Shown in pieces: positions 10,083-17,585 of a stretch of DNA of 64,000 nucleotides (the first letter of the stretch is position 1; each line of letters starts with the position of its first letter). The DNA is from JANNSX01 sp963741525. Its GTDB lineage: Bacteria > Pseudomonadota > Alphaproteobacteria > Rhizobiales > Hyphomicrobiaceae. The notes under the pieces are model-generated. The model ran no database searches, had not been told where the DNA came from, and saw nothing but the letters and a program-made list of their open reading frames with translations. The position numbers and the translations under genes are program-made. The stretch is taken from NCBI GenBank assembly GCA_963741525.1, contig CAVUIW010000003.1, positions 1-64,000 of the forward strand, given 5' to 3'.

Positions 10083-11272
10083 GGAGACCTCTGAATAATT
10101 GCTCGATTTGGCCGACCGGACCAGCGCTGTGTTTGGAGTGATGATTTTCGACAATGCATCTCTGCTCCATGGTGCTCGTCCCTCACGCCGCCGCCAGCTT
10201 TTCCGCCCGGCGCAGGTTGAACGCGATCGCCTTCAACTGCAGATCGACCGCGTTGGCCGCCAATCCGAGATAGCGCATCGATGTCCAGCCATAGCTCCGC
10301 TTCCAGGTTCCAAAGGTCCGCTCGACCGCACTGCGCACGCTCGAGATCAGTTTGTTGCGGCGCGCTTTCCAGAACGGCAAGACCGGCTCGTGCTTGTTCG
10401 CCCGATGCATGATGCGGTCCTTGATCCCGCGCGCCTTCAAGGCCTGCCGTCGCTCGCGCTTCTCGTAGGCCTTGTCGGCATAGATCACGGCCTCGTCGCC
10501 CATGATCAGATCGTCGGCAGGCGTTGTATCGATGATGTTGGCGGGCGTCAGGATGGCGCGCCGGATTAGCCCAGAGCCGACATCGACACCAACATGCGCC
10601 TTTTAGCCGTAGACGGTATTACTGCCCTTCCTGGTGAAGCGCGCATCCGGATCGATCAGGCGTCGTTGCGTGGGCTGGGTCGCGGGATGTGCCGGATCCG
10701 CGGGAGCTTTGACCTCGCCATCGACAGGACCGGCGGCAGCCTTGGCCACCGGCGGGCGGGCAGCATGGGCCTCGATCAGCGTGGCGTCGATCATGGTGCC
10801 TTCCTTGACCCGGAAGCCCTTGCCGCGCAACTGGCGATCGAGTTCGGACATCAGGGCCTCGGCGCGCCCGGCCTCGGCCAAGCTGAGGCGGAAGCGGCAG
10901 AAAGTGGTCTCGCCGGGAGTCGCCTCGTCGAGGGCGAAGCCGCAAAAGTGGCGGAACGAGATGCGGTCGGCCATCGCCTCTTCCAGCCCCGGATCGGACA
11001 GTTGGTACCATTGGGCAAGCAGCAACGCCTCGAACATGGCCAGCGGCCGGTAGGCCGGGCGACCCGGACCCGACCGCGCCATTGCACCCGGCAGCAGCAC
11101 CTCCAGGGCACACCAGTCGATCAGCTCGGCGATGCATGCCAGCCGCCGGTTCTGCCCGGCCTTGCCGGCCAGAAACGCATCCGCGAAACCCAATTGCTGT
11201 GCCATGGTCATAGCCCTCAATGCCACAATTGAATCAGACCCGCTCGGCACGCGCAATTATGCAGAGGTCTCC
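10083..11272 (-). mobile_element. IS5-family insertion sequence, decayed
   Basis: The ends are 23-bp imperfect inverted repeats (10083-10105 and 11250-11272) that share GGAGACCTCTG, then ATAATTGC with one mismatch between. The element is 1190 bp long and encodes one DDE transposase on the minus strand. The right end cuts an IS3-type orfB, while the left flank shows no IS3 sequence, and no short target duplication is seen (flanks CTTG and ATTT). This suggests that DNA next to the element was deleted or rearranged after insertion. Confidence 0.8.
10183..11211 (-). pseudogene. IS5-family transposase with an in-frame stop
   Basis: Reading from 11211 (an ATG outside the terminal repeat), the frame contains the IS5 N-terminal domain, the first catalytic Asp in GTMIDATLIEA, and then stops at a TAA at 10603-10605. 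The same frame continues after the stop with KAHVGVDVGSG (second Asp) and SAVERTFGTWKR (catalytic Glu) to 10183. The consensus at the stop is YGYKAHVGVD, so a Tyr codon has become TAA by one substitution. All three DDE residues are otherwise present. The element is therefore inactive unless the stop is read through. Confidence 0.8.
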
Positions 11273-11464
11273 ATTTGCAGCCAAGAGCCGGCGCAACATC
11301 CGCGCCCCGGCGAAGGGATACCGCAGGTGCAATTCGTCGATCTGACGCATGAGCGCGAGATCGGCCGCCGGGACCGGACGCGGCAGGTAATACACCGTGC
11401 TCCGCGCGATCCCGACCGCCTCGGCCTGCTTCGCAATCGGCAGAGCATGCTCGCGGTCGATCAT
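11273..11464 (-). pseudogene. IS3-family transposase orfB, N-terminal fragment
   Basis: The frame begins with MIDREHALPIAKQAEAVGIA and continues with the HTH-like STVYYLPRPV and ELHLRYPFAGARMLRRLL typical of IS3-group OrfB. At 11273 it runs straight into the IS5 inverted repeat, so the catalytic rve domain is missing. A C-terminal OrfB piece on the other strand occurs at 16516-16820, but the two cannot be joined by a single simple event. Confidence 0.8.
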
Positions 11465-11487
11465 CGTGTCGTGCCGAAGGCGCGCTT

Positions 11488-11787
11488 TCAGCGCGACGCG
11501 CTCAGCAACCCCGCCTTGGTGAGCGCATCCTCTAAAAAATCATTCTCCAGCGTCAGCTCGCCGATCTTGGCATGCAGCGCCTTCACGTCGACGGCCGGCT
11601 CCTGGGAGCCAGTCGCTCCACCGCCGAACACATCGGCGGCACCGCTCTCGAGTTGCGTCTTCCACGCCGTAACTTGGTTCGGGTGCACGTCGAACTGCTC
11701 GGCAATCTGGGCAATCGTCCGATCCCCCTCCATCGCCACCTTCGCCTTGAAGGCCGATGAGTGGTTCCGTCTGGCTCGTCGCGTCAT
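11488..11787 (-). CDS. IS3-family transposase orfA
   Basis: A 99-residue HTH protein: KAKVAMEGDRTIAQIAEQFD and the following HPNQVTAWKTQL form the DNA-binding helix-turn-helix, and the end (KIGELTLENDFLEDALTKAG) is the leucine-zipper segment that dimerises with OrfAB. The ATG at 11787 has GGAG about 6 nt upstream. The element boundary on this side should be near 11877, but I cannot define the terminal repeat because its partner was lost with the rest of orfB. Confidence 0.8.
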   Translation of the reverse strand: MTRRARRNHSSAFKAKVAMEGDRTIAQIAEQFDVHPNQVTAWKTQLESGAADVFGGGATGSQEPAVDVKALHAKIGELTLENDFLEDALTKAGLLSASR

Positions 11788-11877
11788 CGATAGCTCCTGA
11801 TTCGAGGGCATCATCGTGCCCTCTGTCAGGCAGCCGATCCACCTAACCTACCGTCCGAAATCGTGGTGCCACTTCTA

Positions 11878-12211
11878 AGTTCGATGCTCTGCGTGTTCTT
11901 CAATCGAAATCACCGCATCGAATGGCCTTCTAGGGACGACATATTGGCACGGTAAGAACTTTACTATCCGTGGAGACTCCGACTGCCCGAGACGAGCTTC
12001 GGCTTCATTTGCGATGCGCTGGAATGTAATCCACTCCCCATCGGGCCATCGCCGGAGAGTAGCGTTTCCGGCCCTCAAGGCCCATCGCTTGCAACCGCAT
12101 TAGGTTTTTTTTGCAAAGCGAAGGTATCAGCACTGGCTTGCTCACGTTTTCCAGCGACCTTTCGCGAGGCACACCTGATGCTCACATGCCTGTCCTTGGA
12201 GAGCTGTACTC
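11878..12211. other. Non-coding stretch between IS3 and IS4 elements
   Basis: This 334-bp stretch is visibly poorer in GC than its surroundings and contains an 8-T run near 12107. Short open frames exist on the minus strand (for example 11875-12078) but show no recognisable domain and no ribosome-binding site. I take it as degenerate DNA trapped between insertion sequences. Confidence 0.5.
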
Positions 12212-13831
12212 CTCCGGTGAGGCTTTCAATTACCCACATTTCGAGCCTCACCGATCTCAGCTCCAAGTCCGATATCCGTTAGGCGGACGAGACCGCGCCA
12301 GATGACGACAATGCCGGGTGGGGGATCGCTGGCGCGGGCGAGATATCCGCCGAGGCGGGCAAGCTTCGTGACGTAGTGAGCCAGTGTGCCGGAACGACAT
12401 CGTCGGTTGCCGGTCCCCTCGACGAGTTCGTCAAGGAGATTGATCTCGGAATTGGTCAAGGCGATGTCCGGTCGCGCGTCGGGTTCGGCGCGGGCGATCA
12501 TGGTCAGCCACAGGACACGCCAGCTGATGATGCAGAACAGTGCCAGCAGGTTCGCGATCCGGTCAGCGGTCCGCAGCTTGGAGGCTTCCGCCCTGCAGCC
12601 ACTCTTCAATACCTTGTGGAAGACCTCGATCTTCCAGCGCATCGCGTACCAGTTGATCTTCTCGATTGCTTCCTGCCGGGTCCGCACAGGCAAGTCGGTG
12701 ATCAGTTTCCACTCGATCGGCCTGCGGCCTCGGGGGCAGTTGCGCTCGATCGCGTGTAAGTTCGTGAGACGCAAGGGTGGATATCGCGTTTGTTTGCCGA
12801 TCGGCGGCTGCACGATGATCCGCTTGAACCTCAACTCGAGAGCGGCGCGGGTAACCTCCCCTTTCTCGTCGCGGAACTCGACATGATGCAGGCCTCTGAC
12901 CTGAACCTCCTCCATTTCCGTTGCGATCGTGTGCTTGCCATCTCCGGCAAGCCGATCCACGCATGTTCGCACGAGAAAATGAGCGCCGAGATCCTGGCTC
13001 AGACAATAGAGCTCGTAGATGTCGCTCTCCCGGTCGCCGACATGCACGCAGCGCTCGGGCGCACCCAGGTGGTCCAGGGACTGCCGCAGGTTTTCTAACC
13101 AGCGGAAGCTTTCCTTCTTTTCGATCGGCACACGCGTCGGATTGATCTTCCGCTTGAGCTGAGCGGTGCCCTTGAACTTCTTTCGCGTCCAGAACTTCAC
13201 GGCCGAGAGGCCAAGTGGCAGTCCCTCGGTCGTGACGGCGAGGCTGGAATGCATGAGCATGCCGCAAACGGTGTGATGGCGCAGCCGGCCACGTTTGTCG
13301 CGGCCGCTGTTCACGCTCTTGGTCATGCCGATCTGGCCGGACGCCTCGCGCTGGTAGACGAATTCGGTCGTGTCCTGGATCAGCAGGACGGGACCGCAGC
13401 TTGCGGCAAACCGGCTGCGCGTCGCCGCAAAGTGCCCTTTCAGAATTTCGGATTCCTCGACGCGATCATTCGCGAGAAAGCGATAAGCTGCCTTCGTGCT
13501 CGCCCAGTCGTGGCAGGCATAGGGAATGCTCTCGCCCATGCCGTCGCTGATCTGCCGGATCAAATCGCCAAATCGGTGTCCGAGCCGTGCGTCCTTGAAG
13601 GCGGACTCATCGATCTCGCCTTCGGTCCAGTGTCTGTTTCCGCTCACAGACCCGCCTTCGGGCGCCTGCGATTTAGTCTCCAAATCCCATTTCGTCGCCA
13701 AGAAGCACCTCGTCACATCGAATCAGGTGCTCGACAATGAATCACAACCGATTCCACCAATTCAAGAATTCTGCTTGGCGACAATCCAAGGGCAATCAGC
13801 GACTTGTGGGTAATTGAAAGCCTCACCGGAG
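12212..13831 (-). mobile_element. IS4-family insertion sequence (IS50-like), apparently complete
   Basis: The element is delimited by 27-bp perfect inverted repeats (12212-12238 and 13805-13831, beginning CTCCGGTGAGGCTTTC). It is 1620 bp long and carries one intact transposase gene. The 9-bp flanks differ (GCTGTACTC and CGAGACGCT), so no target duplication is visible. On the right it is inserted in an IS110-family gene; the matching half of that gene is not found on the left. Confidence 0.9.
12226..13716 (-). CDS. IS4-family (Tn5-type) transposase
   Basis: The 496-residue product is intact. It has a Tn5-like N-terminal domain (DARLGHRFGDLIRQIS and WASTKAAYRFLAND), the first catalytic Asp in LLIQDTTEF, the second in VGDRESDIYELY, and the Y-(2)-R-(3)-E-(6)-K signature as YAMRWKIEVFHKVLKSG with the catalytic Glu. 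The start is a GTG at 13716. The TGA stop lies inside the terminal inverted repeat at the far end. Nothing in the sequence argues against activity. Confidence 0.9.
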   Translation of the reverse strand: MTRCFLATKWDLETKSQAPEGGSVSGNRHWTEGEIDESAFKDARLGHRFGDLIRQISDGMGESIPYACHDWASTKAAYRFLANDRVEESEILKGHFAATRSRFAASCGPVLLIQDTTEFVYQREASGQIGMTKSVNSGRDKRGRLRHHTVCGMLMHSSLAVTTEGLPLGLSAVKFWTRKKFKGTAQLKRKINPTRVPIEKKESFRWLENLRQSLDHLGAPERCVHVGDRESDIYELYCLSQDLGAHFLVRTCVDRLAGDGKHTIATEMEEVQVRGLHHVEFRDEKGEVTRAALELRFKRIIVQPPIGKQTRYPPLRLTNLHAIERNCPRGRRPIEWKLITDLPVRTRQEAIEKINWYAMRWKIEVFHKVLKSGCRAEASKLRTADRIANLLALFCIISWRVLWLTMIARAEPDARPDIALTNSEINLLDELVEGTGNRRCRSGTLAHYVTKLARLGGYLARASDPPPGIVVIWRGLVRLTDIGLGAEIGEARNVGN

Positions 13832-13973
13832 CGAGACGCTTGGCGATCTCGCGATGGCCCTTCTTGGTGTTGGGAACGCGGAACTCGATCCCGGCCGGCG
13901 CGACATACACATCCAGCCACGCTTTACAAACATCGATTCCCACCGATACTTCCAGTGCGCTGTGTTCGGACAT
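13832..13973 (-). pseudogene. IS110-family transposase, N-terminal fragment
   Basis: The 5' end of a DEDD transposase is present: VSVGIDVCKAWLDVYVAPAG contains the first catalytic Asp, followed by EFRVPNTKKGHREIAKRLA. It is cut at 13831 by the IS4 inverted repeat. In IS110 elements the DNA upstream of the gene, here 13974 to about 14150, encodes the bridge RNA, so remains of that region may be present between this fragment and phnE. Confidence 0.85.
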
Positions 13974-14058
13974 GACCTATCCTTGTCTGCGGGACCTTGC
14001 TCCCGATCATCTGTTCAGGGCCAGCGCGAAGATCGGACGGACCAAGCTCACCCACGGC

Positions 14059-14505
14059 TCACACCAAGGGGCGTACGGTCCCGGCCGATCGCCCTGCAGC
14101 GGGTGGCCACCCGCTGCAGGGCAACCAGAACCTCAACAGATTCGGGTCACGAGCCGAAGCCCGCAAGATCGACATACAAGGGGAGAGCCCGTCGGCAGCC
14201 AGGATCGCCAAGGGGAGTGCGATCGCCAGTCCCAAAACCACGCCGGCGATGGCCATCTGCAACGTCTCGACGAGCTTCCAGATAATGCGGTCGAGCCGTG
14301 TGAAATCCGGTGGAAACATCTGAGCCAGCATACCGCTCGGTGCGAAGAGACGCGCCAATCCTTTGGCCAAGCCTTCCAGCGGCGGCGCGGTTCCTTGCAA
14401 GCTCCAGATGACGATGAGTAGCAAGAGCAGCCATACGATGTATTCGAGCGGGCTCTTGAGCTCGATCCGCGGAACCTTTGGCGCGTGCGCCAGGCCCGTG
14501 GTCAT
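14059..14505 (-). pseudogene. phnE: phnE-like phosphonate ABC transporter permease, truncated
   Basis: The gene starts at an ATG overlapping the phnC stop by 3 bp (ATGA), as in intact phn operons. The first 117 residues match a PhnE N-terminus: a first membrane segment (IVWLLLLLIVIW), the region before the permease domain, and ETLQMAIAGVVLGLAIALPL in the first part of the permease core. After residue 117 homology stops and the frame runs through the 32-bp palindrome to a stop at 14059. Full PhnE proteins are roughly twice this length. The loss coincides with the IS110 remnant, so the importer is probably non-functional unless another permease serves it. Confidence 0.75.
14091..14122. repeat. 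Perfect 32-bp palindrome between IS110 remnant and phnE
   Basis: The left arm GCCCTGCAGCGGGTGG is followed immediately by its exact reverse complement, with no loop. It includes two CTGCAG hexamers. It lies in the DNA upstream of the IS110-family transposase start, near the presumed insertion junction in phnE. It may be part of the old element's end, its target, or an unrelated palindromic repeat. Confidence 0.9.
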
Positions 14506-15323
14506 GGCCTCGGTTCCGCGAAGAAGCGGCGGAGCTCGTTGGGCCGCGCCGTCGCGGCCGGTTGATCGATCAGGATGCGGCCCTGCCCCAAACCAACGAT
14601 GCGATCGGCGTGCTCGAGGGCGAGCTGCAGGCGGTGCGAGACGAAGACAAGCGTCAAGCCCTTGTCTCGCGTCATACGCGACAGCAGCCGCATCACCTCG
14701 TCGCCGGCTTGTGGATCGAGGCTGGCATCCGGCTCGTCGGCCAGGACAATCTCCGGCCGCCGCATGAGAACGCGGGCCAGAGCCACGCGCTGCGACTGTC
14801 CACCAGAGAGCTGATCCGCCCGCTGCAGTGCGAACTCGGGTAGGCCAACGGCTTCGAGACACCGGATGGCTTCCTTGCGCGCCTCGTGCGCGGCGAGTGA
14901 CCGCAACCAAGTGCGCGGTCCAGAGTGCCTTGCCTGAGCGCCATGCAGAACATTGGTCAAGACGGATGCGCGCGGCACGAGATTGTGCTTCTGCCAGATG
15001 AAGCCGACACGGCTGCGAAGCTTCCGGAGCGGGCGGCCCGACAGGCCTTGGATGATCTGGCCCAATACGGAGATGTGGCCCGCATCCGGCTCGATCAGAC
15101 CAATGAGAGATTTGATGAGTGTCGACTTGCCGGCGCCGTTCGCGCCGATGAGGGCAACGGACTGTCCATAAGGCACGGGCAAGTCCACGCCGCACAAAAC
15201 GGATCGCGCGCCAAACGACTTCATCAACCCTTCAACGCAGATAGCGGGAGCTTGATGGGCTCCTGCCTCTGCGCTTGCCGGCTTACCCGACACAGAGACG
15301 ACGTGTTGCAGGTCGCGCGGCAA
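14502..15323 (-). CDS. phnC: Phosphonate-type ABC transporter ATP-binding protein
   Basis: This ATPase would energise uptake of phosphonate or a related anion. Walker A is ALIGANGAGKST, the signature is DQLSGGQSQRVALARVL, Walker B is EIVLADEPDASLD, and the switch His is in LVFVSHRL. The start is uncertain: a TTG at 15323 gives 273 residues with a 25-residue leader, and a GTG at 15293 is an alternative. It lies 5 bp after phnD and overlaps the truncated phnE. PhnC identity is based on the phnD neighbour and on sequence features such as IWQKHNLVPRASVLTNVL. Confidence 0.85.
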   Translation of the reverse strand: MPRDLQHVVSVSGKPASAEAGAHQAPAICVEGLMKSFGARSVLCGVDLPVPYGQSVALIGANGAGKSTLIKSLIGLIEPDAGHISVLGQIIQGLSGRPLRKLRSRVGFIWQKHNLVPRASVLTNVLHGAQARHSGPRTWLRSLAAHEARKEAIRCLEAVGLPEFALQRADQLSGGQSQRVALARVLMRRPEIVLADEPDASLDPQAGDEVMRLLSRMTRDKGLTLVFVSHRLQLALEHADRIVGLGQGRILIDQPAATARPNELRRFFAEPRP

Positions 15324-15328
15324 GGGAC

Positions 15329-16201
15329 TTACTGCCCCATGAACTGCGTGAACTCCGTCACGCCGACGTTGGCGTACATCTGGCGGACGATGTCGTAGTC
15401 CTTGTCGGTGACGTCGGGCAGGAACTTGCCGCCGACGTACTTGGCGTTCTCTTCCGTCGCCGTGACTGCCGCGAGCAGTTCGTCGCCCTTCTCGGCAAAG
15501 GTCTTGCGGACGAGGGCAATCGTCTCGGCGGGAATTTTCTCGCTGGCAAGGACCATGTCGTGCGGCAGCTCCGGACCCTTCTCGATGACGCGGAACTTCT
15601 GATCGGGAAATTTCTTCGTGATCCGGTCGATATGCGTGCGGTTCATGCCGATGGCCCCGAGATCGCCCTTGATCAGCGCCTCGACCGCGGCATTGAGCTT
15701 CAGGAATACGGGCTCGTAGTCGGTGCCGTACTTGAGACCGCCACCGGCCAAGATCGTTGCCGGACCGAGGTGCTGGGAGGTCGAGCCGATCTCGCCGAAG
15801 GAGATCTTCTGGCCCTTGAGATCGGCGAGCGCCTTGACACTCGAGCCGTCGAGCACGACGACGTTCGAATTGTAGTCGGGCCGGGTCCAGGTAACAGCCG
15901 GCTGGGCTTTCAGGCGTGCATTGAAGACGACATATTCGGCGGGCCCAGTCAGCACGAAATCGACCTGCTCGGCCGCCATGGCCTCGACGGCGGCCGTGCG
16001 GCCGGAGACCGGGAAGAATTCGACGGACAGTCCGGATGCCTTCTCGAAGGCGTCCTTGAACGGTCCCATTTCCTTTTGAAGTGCCTCAAGGCCATCGATA
16101 TCGGTCACCGCGAACCGGATCTTGTCGCCGGCATGCGCCGGCGCGGCCGCTAACGTGGCAAGCGTCACAGCGGTGGCGGCCAGACTGCGCAGAAATCTCA
16201 T
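15329..16201 (-). CDS. phnD: Phosphate/phosphonate/phosphite-type periplasmic binding protein
   Basis: A secreted binding protein with a signal peptide (RFLRSLAATAVTLATL, cut after APAHA). PhnD-family features include FFPVSGRTAAVEAMAAEQVDF, VLTGPAEYVVF and GEIGSTSQHLGPATIL, the loop that caps the ligand phosphoryl group. The ATG at 16201 is chosen because AGGAGGG is 6 nt upstream; for the ATG at 16207 the same signal would be in contact. It is first in the phnDCE order. A fragment of a methyltransferase gene lies upstream on the same strand. Confidence 0.85.
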   Translation of the reverse strand: MRFLRSLAATAVTLATLAAAPAHAGDKIRFAVTDIDGLEALQKEMGPFKDAFEKASGLSVEFFPVSGRTAAVEAMAAEQVDFVLTGPAEYVVFNARLKAQPAVTWTRPDYNSNVVVLDGSSVKALADLKGQKISFGEIGSTSQHLGPATILAGGGLKYGTDYEPVFLKLNAAVEALIKGDLGAIGMNRTHIDRITKKFPDQKFRVIEKGPELPHDMVLASEKIPAETIALVRKTFAEKGDELLAAVTATEENAKYVGGKFLPDVTDKDYDIVRQMYANVGVTEFTQFMGQ

Positions 16202-16300
16202 GAACATCCCTCCTGAAGCCGAGCAGGTGCACTGCACGCGAGCCTTTCAGCACGGCGACATGACAGGCAGATGAAGGAGCTGATGGATGGCGTGCAAAAC

Positions 16301-16515
16301 CTAGCGGCGGGAGAGCACGGCCCGCACCGTGTATCCGCGGTGCAGACGCGCGAACGCCAGGTTGAGCCCGCGCTCGCCGGCGAGCTTTTTGAGAACCGAC
16401 TCCAGATCCGTGCGCGGCGTCACCGTATAGTGCGCGAGAAAGCGCTTGAGCCCGCCCTTGAAGAGCTTCGGTAGTTGCTCGCACTGTCCAAAATCGACGA
16501 TGTGCAGCTCGCCGC
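16301..16515 (-). pseudogene. C-terminal remnant of a class I SAM-dependent methyltransferase (tentative)
   Basis: In one minus-strand frame the sequence reads GELHIVDFGQCEQLPKLF, then KRFLAHYTVTPRTDLESVL and LHRGYTVRAVLSRR before a TAG at 16301. The pattern VDFGQxExLP with a following FxVTPR segment is what I associate with the C-terminal end of class I methyltransferases, including those next to betaine-lipid genes. About 70 residues survive; the N-terminal SAM-binding part is gone, cut at about 16515 by an IS3 fragment. If it were of the betaine-lipid type it would fit with phosphate-related phn genes, but that link is speculative. Confidence 0.4.
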
Positions 16516-16820
16516 TACACCGAGCGACTGGCCGAGGTGGGCCTCGTGCCCTCCGTCGTCAGCGTCGGCGGCTCTTACGACAATGCGCTCGTGCCGGAGG
16601 CGCGTCTTCGACACGACCCGAGACGATCAACGGGCTCTACAAGGCCGAGTTCATCTGGCGGCGAGGTCCCTGGCACTCGCTGCAAGCCGTCGAGTATGCG
16701 ACCCTTGTATGGGTCGACTGGTACAACAACCGCCGGCTGCTCGAGCCCATCGGCAACAGGCCACCGGCCGAAGCCGCCTACTACGCGGGCCTGGAGGAGC
16801 CCACCAAACTCGCCGCCTGA
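16516..16820 (+). pseudogene. IS3-family transposase orfB, C-terminal fragment
   Basis: The frame opens with YTERLAEVGLVPSV and GGSYDNAL, the segment with the second catalytic region of IS3 OrfB, then is interrupted by an insertion of about 30 bp, and resumes in another frame with ETINGLYKAEFIWRRGPWHS and WVDWYNNRRLLEPIGNRPPA to the normal C-terminal end. The N-terminal two thirds are missing and the reading frame is broken. It could belong to the same IS type as the orfA/orfB pieces at 11273-11787, but lies on the opposite strand. Confidence 0.75.
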
Positions 16821-16862
16821 CTCAAACCAACGAGCCTCCGGAGAACCCGGGGCAGTTCAGCC

Positions 16863-17099
16863 GTGTTGGATGAGGTTCAGAGCCGGCTCAATCACAACCC
16901 CGATGCGATGCGGGTTCGCCGTTCGACGGCGGAGCACCCGTTTGGCACGATGAAGTGCTGGATGGGAGCGACACACTTTCTCACGATGACGCTGCCGAAG
17001 GTGGCAACAGAAATGGCGCTCAATGTGCTCGCCTACAATATGAAGCGCGTGATTGCCATCATCGGCGTGGATGCACTGCTGGAGGCCATGGCGGGGTGA
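16863..17099 (+). pseudogene. IS1182-family transposase, C-terminal fragment
   Basis: The last 78 residues of an IS1182-type transposase are seen: RSTAEHPFGTMKCWMGATHF with the catalytic-Glu region, TLPKVATEMALNVLAYNMKR and the end IIGVDALLEAMAG. Nothing upstream continues this gene. It immediately follows the IS3 fragment and forms the right edge of the insertion-sequence cluster. Confidence 0.8.
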
Positions 17100-17491
17100 G
17101 CCGGCACCGGCACGCCACAATCCGGCCAAGCAGGAAGCCATTGGGCGTTCCAGGGGTCTCAAAGACGACCCAGCGGTTGATTTCCGCAGATTTTACTATT
17201 CAACGGGGGCGTAAACTCACCCCGCAGCCCAGGCCGCACCCTCGCCGCGCATTCTCACACGGCCTGGGCCAATCGCGACGTCAGTTATCTGCGCGATCTT
17301 GCAGGACTTCGCAGGAGCTCAAGAGTGGAAACCGGAAGTCCACGTTGGGGCCTTGGGGAACTTCCACCGGGTCCAGGCAGGCATTGGCCGGCCAAACGAT
17401 CCGTCCTCCATGTGCGATTTTCACTTTTTCGAATGACGAAACTTGTTTTCAGATGATAAACTCCGGAAATCGAGAGTTCCGGGGGGTGTCG
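17100..17491. promoter_or_regulatory. Upstream region of the hyu/ABC operon
   Basis: The left part contains a hairpin (17227-17236 with 17260-17269, CCCAGGCC core) that may be the old IS1182 end. The right part, from about 17410, is AT-rich and should hold the operon promoter. It contains CCGGAA (17463-17468) and TTCCGG (17477-17482) as inverted half-sites 8 bp apart, a possible operator just before the hyuB start. No regulator gene is adjacent. Confidence 0.35.
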
Positions 17492-17585
17492 ATGTCGGCT
17501 GGCGCGTCCGTGCTATCGCATTCCGAGTTCGATCCGGTGCTACTCGCCGTGCTGTCGAACCGGTTCGAAGTCGATCATACGCGAG

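Noticed and set aside
11875..12078. Small minus-strand open frame between IS elements
   Set aside because: No domain, no ribosome-binding site and located in degenerate DNA.
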